A DNA stretch of 40,365 nucleotides from a bacterium (GCA_900299395.1 OMJO01000017.1:1-40365), one strand, 5' to 3'; counted from the stretch's first letter, positions 27,760 through 38,561 are shown. The notes: generated by a model from the letters alone, not told the origin. Program-made: numbers and translations.

Positions 27760-27951
27760 CTACACATAAAATGTGCGCTCCTGCTCGGGAGTCTTCTTCC
27801 GTGTCTGGCTATCACAGTTGCGGCACAGCTCAGGATTTACACCTGATTCCGGTAATTGTAAATGTACTAGTAGAATAGCACCTTTTGAAAACGCTATATG
27901 TAGTATTTTTTGCTTGAATAATACATAGGTAGTCGCTATGCTTGGGGACAT
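27760..27951 (-). CDS. Possible leader ORF or gene remnant (up to 63 aa) with CxxC
   Basis: Frame ends LPESGVNPELCRNCDSQTRKKTPEQERTFYV; stop lies 4 nt before the hairpin. True start unclear. Confidence 0.35.
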   Translation of the reverse strand: MSPSIATTYVLFKQKILHIAFSKGAILLVHLQLPESGVNPELCRNCDSQTRKKTPEQERTFYV

Positions 27952-28978
27952 GTCAGTATTCGAATACGAGGCACTGGAGTATGAGGATCGCTTATTGATT
28001 CATAACGCACTAGCCGAAACAACCACCCGGCACATCGTTGCAAATGAAGGCCTATTCACTCCCCGGCCATTTAGCCCCGCTGCAAATCCCTCACAATTAC
28101 TAGAAACAACCCATCTCTTTCCTGTACCGGCAACGTTTGACGATGTCGGTGACGAGCTTGGCATTAGAACACTGGCGCGTGTAGCCGCCGGCAATTTAGA
28201 TGAGGCCATACGTCAGGAACTGAGGAAACAAAAGTCCTTCATCAGTCTGGCCGAACACAATCGGCGTGAGGGTAAGCACTTGTTTAACCTCACCACCCAC
28301 CAAAAAATGATTGATGTAGCGGATTATGACGCTGTTTGGACTGAGTTTACCGAGCATGACCATTGGCAAGACGATAGTGGTATTGGCATTAGCCGGGGCG
28401 TGACAACAATCGAGGCGTTTGACATGGCGGCCTCCGAAGTCGCCCAAAAAATCGGGCATGTATTTATGAGCTTCCCTCGCACCGATACCATCATGAGACT
28501 AGCAGAAACATTCAAGGGGCGGCAGGCTGAACGCCAACGAGAAAACCCGCATGTTCGTTTTATTGATATTGATGCCTTGATTGAAACAAACAATCGAGAT
28601 ATGCGTGTCGGAATACGTGAGTGGTTGGGAGTCAGTCCAAGCTCACGCATTCACAGACTGGGCCGGCACGCAACGGGACGATACTTCAACTGGGCAATCG
28701 AAGGTGCAACAACACAAGTTGAGTATGGTGATGACCATCGACCAGAGCGCATACAACTTGGCAAAGTTGCGAAAGGTGTCGTGGATGTCTTAAAGCATGG
28801 CTACTCTATACCGATTGTCCTGTGGGACCAAGACGATCCGATTGTTGAACTTGGAGAGGTAACTGAAGTAAAAAGTATGGCAGACGTTGCCCAGATTCAA
28901 GAATGGCAACGCAAGACGCTTGCCCGACGACTCAATATGCCCGACGAAGCGGTGACCATCAGACAAGAAACTGCTTAA
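27938..28978 (+). CDS. Hypothetical protein (346 aa)
   Basis: Long ORF with AGGTAG upstream of ATG 27938; divergent from the 26.2-27.9 kb genes; no family recognised. Confidence 0.75.
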   Translation: MLGDMSVFEYEALEYEDRLLIHNALAETTTRHIVANEGLFTPRPFSPAANPSQLLETTHLFPVPATFDDVGDELGIRTLARVAAGNLDEAIRQELRKQKSFISLAEHNRREGKHLFNLTTHQKMIDVADYDAVWTEFTEHDHWQDDSGIGISRGVTTIEAFDMAASEVAQKIGHVFMSFPRTDTIMRLAETFKGRQAERQRENPHVRFIDIDALIETNNRDMRVGIREWLGVSPSSRIHRLGRHATGRYFNWAIEGATTQVEYGDDHRPERIQLGKVAKGVVDVLKHGYSIPIVLWDQDDPIVELGEVTEVKSMADVAQIQEWQRKTLARRLNMPDEAVTIRQETA

Positions 28979-29772
28979 CGAAGTGTAACCAACAGGATTG
29001 CTACTACACCTACCACCAACCGGTAATAGGCAAACACGGCGAGTGAGTGTTTTGCCAAGTAATTAAGTAAGAACTTTATAGCAAAAAGCCCGCTTATAAA
29101 CGCTGTAAAAATACCGATAGCAAAAAGCCCAGCTTCACTTTGAATCTGCTGCATCGCTTGACCACTCGTTAACACCTTCAGAATCGCTCCTGCCGTAATT
29201 GGCATTGCGAGCAGGAACGAGAAGCGAGTGGCAGCTACACGGTCCATGCCGACAAATAAACCAGCAGTGATTGTTGCGCCCGACCGAGATACACCTGGCA
29301 CTACGGCCGCTGCCTGTGCTAACCCAGTAATAATTGCCTGCTTGGTGGTTGTTTGTTCGAGCGCTGTATGACGACGCCTACGCTTGGCATACCATTCTGC
29401 TCCGAGCATAAACAACGCTGCCACCATCAAATCAATACTGACCAAGCGCACTGATCGAAAAGTAGATTCGGCTGCCGTCTCAAGTAATACACCAACAATA
29501 ACCGCTGGTATAGTTGCAAGAATCAGTAATAGGGCAAGCCGCTGTTTGTCATTTTTTCCGAACAAACCAAGCAACAGTTCCCAAACATCTTTATAGAAAA
29601 ACAGTAGCAGTGCCGCAAGTGTTCCAAGATGCAATGCGACATCAAATGATAATCCATTTTCTGTTATCCCCAAGGCATGGTGCATGAGCACCAAGTGTCC
29701 TGAGCTAGAAACAGGAATAAATTCTGTTAATCCTTGCGTTATGCCGAGTATGATTGCCTGTATTACATTCAT
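28975..29772 (-). CDS. uppP: Undecaprenyl-diphosphatase (BacA/UppP)
   Basis: AIILGITQGLTEFIPVSSSGHLVL and PGVSRSGATITAGLFVGM. Confidence 0.96.
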   Translation of the reverse strand: MNVIQAIILGITQGLTEFIPVSSSGHLVLMHHALGITENGLSFDVALHLGTLAALLLFFYKDVWELLLGLFGKNDKQRLALLLILATIPAVIVGVLLETAAESTFRSVRLVSIDLMVAALFMLGAEWYAKRRRRHTALEQTTTKQAIITGLAQAAAVVPGVSRSGATITAGLFVGMDRVAATRFSFLLAMPITAGAILKVLTSGQAMQQIQSEAGLFAIGIFTAFISGLFAIKFLLNYLAKHSLAVFAYYRLVVGVVAILLVTLR

Positions 29773-30233
29773 TATTTTCTGGCTACCTTCCTTTTTAATT
29801 CGCTTAGTCGTGGCACAAATGATTGAGCTGCACCATCAAGGCCTAAGACTTTTAGTGAACCCACTAAAACGTAGAGTTCATCCAGTTTAGACTGCTCAAT
29901 AATTTTACCCTGCTCCATGGTCTGAAAAAAATGCTCAACTTTTTTTACCAGCCACTTTTCTTCAGCCGGTTTGACTTCATTAGTAGTGATTGGCTTGGCA
30001 TCCGATGGAGTTACCACCTCTATTGATCGAGCCGAGTGGTCGCGCTTCTGTAAGTGACCGCGCTTGATTAAATTCCCAACATGCAGAGCCACCGTAGCAA
30101 CCGATGTGTACTCTAGCCCACTCATAATTTCCCGGTAGCTCGGACTATACCCATGCTCAGCTATGAACGACTCGATAAATGTCAGTAGTTCGCGCTGTTT
30201 TTTCGTTGGTCGTACTGTTGTAGTGTCGCTCAT
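29772..30233 (-). CDS. LexA-type winged-helix protein lacking the S24 protease domain
   Basis: TKKQRELLTFIESFIAEHGYSPSYREIMSGLEYTSVATVALHVGNLIKRGHLQKRDHSARSIEVV, then a Lys/Glu-rich helical C-term with no S24 motifs. Confidence 0.8.
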   Translation of the reverse strand: MSDTTTVRPTKKQRELLTFIESFIAEHGYSPSYREIMSGLEYTSVATVALHVGNLIKRGHLQKRDHSARSIEVVTPSDAKPITTNEVKPAEEKWLVKKVEHFFQTMEQGKIIEQSKLDELYVLVGSLKVLGLDGAAQSFVPRLSELKRKVARK

Positions 30234-30721
30234 TGACCTGACCTATAGGCACTATGTCCATGAGCCCGGTGAGCTACGACCCGAGTTATAGCAGCACCGC
30301 GGCGGACAGGACTTTGTTTTTTAAATTGTTCGGGGAAAACCCACCAGCGATACCACACATAATTCCAAACTGTAAAAAACCCTGAGGATACAAATTGGCC
30401 AAGATAGGGTGTGAGACCAAGCGCCTTGAGGCTCGCCACTATAAGGTAGTCCAGAACAAAATCAATCAATGTTATGACGATGTAGCGTGTTGTCACCTCA
30501 GTTTGATGCTTTGCGAGGGCTGGGTTCTTGAAAACCCAATACCTTTGAAGCGCGTAGTTAATGAGCCATCCTGTTATATTTGCGAAAAGCTTTGCCCACC
30601 ATAGGCTGAGGTGTAGACCTTTATCGAGAGCAAAGAACATTGCGTAACCCGCCCAGAAGTATGCGCCTCCGCTAATAAGGTACTCGACTATTCGTTGGGC
30701 TTCGTGCTTATTTCTTGGCAT
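30230..30721 (-). CDS. GtrA family membrane protein
   Basis: FLISGG-like EYLISGGAYFWAGYAMFFAL, NITGWLINYALQRYWVFKNP, four TM segments. Confidence 0.85.
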   Translation of the reverse strand: MPRNKHEAQRIVEYLISGGAYFWAGYAMFFALDKGLHLSLWWAKLFANITGWLINYALQRYWVFKNPALAKHQTEVTTRYIVITLIDFVLDYLIVASLKALGLTPYLGQFVSSGFFTVWNYVWYRWWVFPEQFKKQSPVRRGAAITRVVAHRAHGHSAYRSGQ

Positions 30722-32024
30722 ACCGCTTTCGCTTTTCGTTCAGTATAGCAGGTGCAGCCACCATTGCTGCTAGACCCCACCAAAGATATACAAGCGTATC
30801 ATCGGACCATGCGTGAGAGACAAGGTTAATCAAGGTGATCCCAGCCCATGTTGCCAGCAAGACCCGCGCCAATGCTAAAGATCGTTGCCGCCATAATGCC
30901 CGAACCACTAAGAGATTGATACAGATAAAAGTAACTACACCCATGACCCCCACTTCCTGTCCTATCTGTAAGAAATAGTTTTCGGCTATGCGAGCTGGTT
31001 TGTCATTCCGAAAACTTGCTGGGCCAGCTGTTCCTGGGCCTCTCCCAAGTGGCTCGTGCACAACATCTTTTGTTGCTTGCTTAATCTGATACAGTCGACT
31101 GGCGTTTGAACTAACACTAGACCGCGATGTTTCATCCGTATGAAACAAGCTATTCTGTACGACGTTGCTGTTACGAAATGCAAACACTCCTGCTACACCA
31201 AGCACGACCATCAAGGCTGCTGCTGCGAAAACTATCCGTCGAGAACGGGCATTTGTTTTCCAATAGACTAAAATCGCGGCGGTTACCACAAGACCGAGCC
31301 AGGCACTGCGTGAGTACGTGAACAATAGCGTGAGCACGCCCGCCACACCAAGTACCCAACGTCGCGATGTACTTCTGACCCCCACCACAAGCAATGGAAG
31401 CAGCAAAACCAAGTACGCGCCGAGCGGATTAGCACCGCGCAATGTTGATTGTATCCGCCTATATTGTAATTTTTGATCGACTGTTTGATAGGCAGGGATG
31501 GTGTGAGGACCATATCCTAAGTGTTCAAGGAAGTTATACGGCAAAACTAGCTGCAATAAGCCAAATACAATAACCACTACTGCTGGCCCAATAATTATCG
31601 TACGCCAGTGCTTCATCAAAAAATCACTGTGTGAAACAAATACCGTAACTATTACAAAGAAACCTAAGAAACGCAGATTGATTAATAGCGCATACACGAA
31701 TGCCACGGGCGTAACCGCATGCTGCACCAGTGCCATGTAGCCAATCAGAAGATGTAGTACTACATAGAACAGTAACAGTGTTGCTAACCAGCTCGAACGA
31801 GTCCACCGTCGAATTGCGGAGTCACTCCAGGCAATGTACAGGGCGAGTGGCAAAAGTAATCCAAAGATGATCAATTCTTTCCAGATACGAAAGAGATCAA
31901 TATAGCCAAAATTTGCGCCAAGCCATGTTGTAAATACCGCGTGAAATGGCAACAACACAAGTATGCCAGCAACGATATATGATGCGGTTCGAGCTATTGT
32001 ACGTGTTCGGTCAGAATGGTTCAT
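30708..32024 (-). CDS. O-antigen ligase/polymerase-like (Wzy/WaaL) membrane protein
   Basis: Polytopic; RGANPLGAYLVLLLPLLVVG, LLFTYSRSAWLGLVV, AENYFLQIGQEVGVMG. Confidence 0.85.
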   Translation of the reverse strand: MNHSDRTRTIARTASYIVAGILVLLPFHAVFTTWLGANFGYIDLFRIWKELIIFGLLLPLALYIAWSDSAIRRWTRSSWLATLLLFYVVLHLLIGYMALVQHAVTPVAFVYALLINLRFLGFFVIVTVFVSHSDFLMKHWRTIIIGPAVVVIVFGLLQLVLPYNFLEHLGYGPHTIPAYQTVDQKLQYRRIQSTLRGANPLGAYLVLLLPLLVVGVRSTSRRWVLGVAGVLTLLFTYSRSAWLGLVVTAAILVYWKTNARSRRIVFAAAALMVVLGVAGVFAFRNSNVVQNSLFHTDETSRSSVSSNASRLYQIKQATKDVVHEPLGRGPGTAGPASFRNDKPARIAENYFLQIGQEVGVMGVVTFICINLLVVRALWRQRSLALARVLLATWAGITLINLVSHAWSDDTLVYLWWGLAAMVAAPAILNEKRKRYAKK

Positions 32025-32045
32025 AGATGCTACAATCTAGTATAG

Positions 32046-33467
32046 ATGAAAAGTAACGCATCCCTGCTGTATAACGCGTTTTTGGTAGTGGGTGATTTCC
32101 TCGCCCTTGTTTTTGCCTTTGTTACGGCCTTTGTCCTGCGCGTCTCTTTGGACTCGCGGCCAATAGCCTCGGACGTTCCTGCGCTAACATACTTACGCGT
32201 ATTTCTTGTTCTGCTACCCTTCTGGATTCTTATTTTTACCCTACTTGGCTTGTACGAAAACCGTATTTATGAAAAACGCTTTATAGAAATTGGGCGTTTA
32301 TTTGTTGGGTCATTCATTGGCCTGCTTTTTGTTATCTTCTGGAGCTTTTTATCAGTTAAACCTATCTTCCCTGCAAAACTTGTCCCAATTTATGGTTTTG
32401 GGCTTGCCTTTGTTATGCTTGTTATCTTTCGTAATGCAGCCCGATATTGTCGTACACTTTTGTTTCGTTATGGCCATGGCATTACCAATGTTCTTATTAT
32501 TGGCGCAACAGATATCGCAACAGAGCTAGCAGATTCCTTATATAATAGTGGCCTCTCCGGTTATAAGGTTGTTGGTATCGTAGGTGGGAAGTCACAAAAA
32601 CATAGTGACATTAAATCGTATGACTCATTCCATGCAGCATGCGAGGCGGTTGGCACTACAAACATCCACAGCATTGTGCAAACAGAGCTATACGGTAATA
32701 ACGAGAAGAATAATACAATCCTCGAGTATGCACAGGCAAACCACATAGCCTACCGATTTATCCCTGGTAATACCGAGTTATTTGTGGGTAACATTGAGGT
32801 TGAGCTATTCAGGGCTTCCGTCCCGGTTATTGCCGTTCATCAGACTCCGCTACTAGGATGGGGCCGCATCATAAAACGTCTGTTCGACCTAGCTGCAAGT
32901 TTAGTACTACTCGTTATAACCTCTCCTCTTATCCTGATTATCGCGCTTCTCGAGCTACTTAGTGGCAATGCTGTTTTCTTTCGTCAAACACGACTCACCC
33001 GATTTAATCACGAGTTTCGTGTCTTCAAATTTCAAACACTTATCAAGCAGTACAACGGACTGACACCCGAAGAGGGCTTTGAAAAAATGGGACGCCCAGA
33101 ATTAGCAACACAATTTCGGAAAAACGGTGATTTCTTGCCAAATGATCCACGCTTATCAAAATTAGGTCGATTTTTGCGCCGAACAAGCCTCGACGAATTG
33201 CCACAACTTTTCAATGTTTTACGAGGTGAGCTAAGTCTCGTTGGACCGCGCGCATTGATTCCACAAGAACTAAGTCAGTACGAAAAAAAACACGCCATCC
33301 TCAGTGTCAAATCTGGCCTTACTGGCCTCGCGCAAGTCTCAGGACGCAAGAACATCAGTTTTGAGGAACGACGACAGCTTGACATCTACTACGTACAAAA
33401 CTGGAGCTTTTGGATGGACATTGTCATTCTTGTTAAAACAGTACGCGTGATCTTGCAGGGTAGCTAA
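32046..33467 (+). CDS. Undecaprenyl-phosphate sugar phosphotransferase (WbaP/WcaJ-type)
   Basis: N-terminal TM bundle, CoA-binding-like domain, C-terminal KRLFDLAASLVLLVITSPLILIIALL...RLSKLGRFLRRTSLDELPQLFNVLRGELSLVGPRAL. Confidence 0.93.
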   Translation: MKSNASLLYNAFLVVGDFLALVFAFVTAFVLRVSLDSRPIASDVPALTYLRVFLVLLPFWILIFTLLGLYENRIYEKRFIEIGRLFVGSFIGLLFVIFWSFLSVKPIFPAKLVPIYGFGLAFVMLVIFRNAARYCRTLLFRYGHGITNVLIIGATDIATELADSLYNSGLSGYKVVGIVGGKSQKHSDIKSYDSFHAACEAVGTTNIHSIVQTELYGNNEKNNTILEYAQANHIAYRFIPGNTELFVGNIEVELFRASVPVIAVHQTPLLGWGRIIKRLFDLAASLVLLVITSPLILIIALLELLSGNAVFFRQTRLTRFNHEFRVFKFQTLIKQYNGLTPEEGFEKMGRPELATQFRKNGDFLPNDPRLSKLGRFLRRTSLDELPQLFNVLRGELSLVGPRALIPQELSQYEKKHAILSVKSGLTGLAQVSGRKNISFEERRQLDIYYVQNWSFWMDIVILVKTVRVILQGS

Positions 33468-34561
33468 TGAAGACTCTCCGTGTCGCTATCGTCCATGATT
33501 GGCTCATCGGTGGTGGTGCAGAACTCGTAGTGCAAGAACTCCACAAGATGTACCCCGAGGCCCCTATATACACTTCGTATTGCACAGACGAATGGCGCCA
33601 AAAACTTGATAATCGAGTTGTCACTGGTTATTTGCAGCGATGGCCATTTTCGATACTTCGTAAGTATTTACCCGTACTACGTTTTTGGTGGTTCAACAGT
33701 CTCGACCTAACAGGCTACGACCTTGTTATTAGTAGCTCAGGAAATGGTGAGGCAAAAAATATACGTGTCCCTAACGGTAAACACATTTGTTACTGTCATA
33801 CACCAACGCACTTTTATTGGCGACACTATCAGCAATACCTTGCACACCCTGGTTTTGGGCCCTTTGGTAGTATTGGTCTTCGTTTGTTAGTTGGGCCGCT
33901 ACGGCGTAAGGACTTTGCCGCAGCAAGACGACCTGACGTTTTTGTTGCAAATTCTACTCATATCCAACGCGATATCAAAGCGTATTACCAACGTGAATCC
34001 ACAGTCGTACACCCCCCAGTTGATGTCGATCGTTTTGCAAAAAACGCCCTTTCAAAACGGCAGGGTTTCGTAAATGTTGGACGTCAAGTTCCTTATAAGA
34101 AAGTCCACCTACTTGTTGAGGCATGCAATAAGTTATCTTTGCCCCTCACAGTTATTGGCGCTGGCCCCGACCACGAAAAATTAGCAAGACTCGCTGGCCC
34201 CACAGTCACGCTGTTATCAAACATCTCGAATGACCAAGTCGAACAGGTTATGAGCTCATCGCAAGCATTTCTTTTTGCTGCCTTTGAAGATTTCGGCATC
34301 ACGCCAGTCGAAGCAATAGCGGCAGGGACACCAGTAATAGCTTATAAAGCTGGAGGTGCCTTAGACTATATCCAGCCTGGAATCAACGGTGCATTTTTTG
34401 AGGCACAGACTGTTGACTCTGTGATAAACGCCCTGCAATCTTTTCGTCCAAAACAATACGACCACGCAAAGATTACCGCTTCCGCAAAGAAGTTTAGTGC
34501 TGATGTTTTTCGTAAAAACATGTTGAAAATAATTGCAAAAGCCACGGAGGAAGAAGTATGA
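33467..34561 (+). CDS. Glycosyltransferase family 4-like
   Basis: VAIVHDWLIGGGAELVVQELHKMYPEAPIYTS; FAAFEDFGITPVEAIAAGTPVIAYKAGG. Confidence 0.92.
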   Translation: MKTLRVAIVHDWLIGGGAELVVQELHKMYPEAPIYTSYCTDEWRQKLDNRVVTGYLQRWPFSILRKYLPVLRFWWFNSLDLTGYDLVISSSGNGEAKNIRVPNGKHICYCHTPTHFYWRHYQQYLAHPGFGPFGSIGLRLLVGPLRRKDFAAARRPDVFVANSTHIQRDIKAYYQRESTVVHPPVDVDRFAKNALSKRQGFVNVGRQVPYKKVHLLVEACNKLSLPLTVIGAGPDHEKLARLAGPTVTLLSNISNDQVEQVMSSSQAFLFAAFEDFGITPVEAIAAGTPVIAYKAGGALDYIQPGINGAFFEAQTVDSVINALQSFRPKQYDHAKITASAKKFSADVFRKNMLKIIAKATEEEV

Positions 34562-35904
34562 GTATCTACACAGAAATATTTAAAGCGTACGACGTTCGGG
34601 GTAAAGTCGGTAGTGAACTCAACGATGAAACCATTAAGACCATTGGGCAGGCATTTGGAGCCTGGCTGCCCGAAAGAGGCATTGTAGCAGTTGGGCGCGA
34701 TATGCGTCCGGACTCAGCCCAACTTGCCAATGCCATCATTAATGGGCTGCGGGCCAGCGGCCGCGATGTCTGGGATATCGGTGAAGTAACGAGTGATATG
34801 ATCTACTTCGTCACGGGGCACTATAAGCTGGCCGGGGGCGCCATGATTACCGCCAGCCACAATCCAGGTGAATATAACGGCATTAAGTTGTGTCGTGAAG
34901 GCGCGAAGCCTGTCGGCGAAGAATCTGGGCTTTTCGAAATTCGTGACAATGCCGAGTTGGGCACATTACATACTGCAGATACAATTGGATCTTTGACAGA
35001 AAAGGATGTTATTGAAGACTGGATAACCCATACGTTGTCATTTATAGACGTTGATGACCTCAAACCGCTTCATATCGTGGTAGATGCTGGTAACGGTATG
35101 GCTGGTAAAATTTTTCCCGAGTTGGAGCCATATGTTCCATTTACCGTTGAAGAACTTTACTTTGAACTCGACGGTACATTCCCCAATCATATTGCTAACC
35201 CACTTGAGCCAAAAAATCTTGTTGATCTACAAGCAGCTGTTAAAAAACATGGCTGCGACGCCGGCGTAGCGTTTGATGGCGACGGAGACCGCGCTGTGCT
35301 TATTGACGAGCGGGGCGAACCACTAACTGGGACGGTTATGACAGCCATCCTTGCAGAGTACTTTTTAGACATACACCCAAAGGCTACCATTCTTCACAAT
35401 GCTATCTGTGGTCGTGCCGCCATCGAAGCTATTCAAAATAATGGCGGAACGCCAGTACGAACGCGAGTAGGACACTCATTTATTAAAGCTGATATGCGCA
35501 AACACAACGCCGTTTTTGGGGGTGAACACAGCGGTCACTACTACTTCGAGGATAACTTCATGGCAGACAGTGGCCTAATTGCTGCAATCATTGCACTCTA
35601 CGTACTGGGCAAAAGTGGCAAAAAACTTTCAGAGTTGGCCGCACCATTCCGTAAAGCATACGTGCAGATCCACGAAACCAATTTTGAGGTCACTGATAAG
35701 CAAGCAACTATGAAGCGTGTCGCCGCAGCCTTCTCTGAAGGAAAGCAGGATTGGTTGGATGGCCTAACTGTTAACTTTGACACGAAATGGTTCAATGTAC
35801 GCCCCAGCAACACAGAGCCGCTCTTACGTCTCAATGCTGAGGCCACAAACCAGAGTGATTTAGATGCAATGGTGGAAGAAGTTACTGCGCTTATTCAGCA
35901 GTAA
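34558..35904 (+). CDS. manB: Phosphomannomutase/phosphoglucomutase
   Basis: FKAYDVRGKVGSELND, TASHNPGEYNGIKL, DGDGDRAVLIDE, GGEHSGHYYF, RPSNTEPLLRL. Confidence 0.93.
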   Translation: MSIYTEIFKAYDVRGKVGSELNDETIKTIGQAFGAWLPERGIVAVGRDMRPDSAQLANAIINGLRASGRDVWDIGEVTSDMIYFVTGHYKLAGGAMITASHNPGEYNGIKLCREGAKPVGEESGLFEIRDNAELGTLHTADTIGSLTEKDVIEDWITHTLSFIDVDDLKPLHIVVDAGNGMAGKIFPELEPYVPFTVEELYFELDGTFPNHIANPLEPKNLVDLQAAVKKHGCDAGVAFDGDGDRAVLIDERGEPLTGTVMTAILAEYFLDIHPKATILHNAICGRAAIEAIQNNGGTPVRTRVGHSFIKADMRKHNAVFGGEHSGHYYFEDNFMADSGLIAAIIALYVLGKSGKKLSELAAPFRKAYVQIHETNFEVTDKQATMKRVAAAFSEGKQDWLDGLTVNFDTKWFNVRPSNTEPLLRLNAEATNQSDLDAMVEEVTALIQQ

Positions 35905-35905
35905 A

Positions 35906-36943
35906 CTACTTTTTGAAGCGTTTACTAACCTCTCCAACATGTTGGGCAAGATCTTTTCGTGCCACCAAAATTCCATCTTTGGTATTAACGACTACGACGT
36001 TGTCCAGCCCAATAACCGCTACAGGCTTTTCTTCATGATTTTGCACAAATGAGTTTTCAACATTTTCTAGTTGGACGGTTTCACCGTGTACGTGATTGCC
36101 AAACTCGTCACTATCCACTGCCTTGTGAAGATCAGTGTATGATCCCAAGTCCATCCAATCGAATGAGGCTTGCACCACCAGCAAATCATCAACCTTTTCG
36201 ATGAGCGCGTAGTCTATCGAGTTGTTTTCAAAGCCCAGATATGCCTCGGTAAAGGCTTTTGGTGTCGCAGCCTTGAGTAGTAATCCGTACTCATCCATGA
36301 GAACGGGTGCATGTTGCTCCATGGCGTTCAAAAATGTTTGAAGCGTGCCGACAAAGTATCCGCAGTTCCATAAATAATCACCACTCTTAAAGTATTTGTT
36401 GGCCACGGTGTATTCTGGCTTTTCTTTAAAGGAATGCACCTCAAAGACTGATCCCTTTTCATCAAAAATACCGTTTTTCTGAATGTAGCCAAAGCCTGTT
36501 GCCGGATATGTTGGCTCTGCCCCGACTAAGACGATCCGACCGTCTTTCTTTGCGACCGTCTCAGCAAGCTTGAACGAACGAGCAAAACCAGCTGTATCTC
36601 GTACGTAGTGATCTGCTGGCAAAAAGGCTATTGGCTCGTCGGCGGGTAATCCCATTTTCTTTACCTGTGCTAAAGCCGCGATGATGCAGCTAGCCGTACC
36701 GCGACGAGCTGGTTCGATAATAAATGCTTCTTCGGGCAATTCTTTGAGCGCTTCTTTTACATGGTCAGCATGACCGGCTTCTGTTAGGACAAGTACGGTG
36801 TCGCTTATTTTCTTAGCTCGTTCGTAGGCATAGCAAACAAGCGAACGGCTCCCAGTCAGTTTTAATAAGTGTTTTGGGTAATCAGGTGTCGATAATGGCC
36901 ATAGCCGCGTACCTGAACCTCCAGCGATAATAATACTTATCAT
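35906..36943 (-). CDS. manC: Mannose-1-phosphate guanylyltransferase
   Basis: [73 protein letters not shown]. Confidence 0.93.
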   Translation of the reverse strand: MISIIIAGGSGTRLWPLSTPDYPKHLLKLTGSRSLVCYAYERAKKISDTVLVLTEAGHADHVKEALKELPEEAFIIEPARRGTASCIIAALAQVKKMGLPADEPIAFLPADHYVRDTAGFARSFKLAETVAKKDGRIVLVGAEPTYPATGFGYIQKNGIFDEKGSVFEVHSFKEKPEYTVANKYFKSGDYLWNCGYFVGTLQTFLNAMEQHAPVLMDEYGLLLKAATPKAFTEAYLGFENNSIDYALIEKVDDLLVVQASFDWMDLGSYTDLHKAVDSDEFGNHVHGETVQLENVENSFVQNHEEKPVAVIGLDNVVVVNTKDGILVARKDLAQHVGEVSKRFKK

Positions 36944-36985
36944 ACGTTCCTTATATTAGAGCAAAGTGGTCATCTTATCCAATAT

Positions 36986-36994
36986 TGGTATACT
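36986..36994 (+). promoter_or_regulatory. Extended -10 (TGGTATACT) for rfbB operon
   Basis: TATACT 36989-36994 with TGG upstream, 8 nt before ATG 37003. Confidence 0.5.
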
Positions 36995-36996
36995 AA

Positions 36997-38553
<1,557 letters not shown>

Positions 38554-38561
<8 letters not shown>

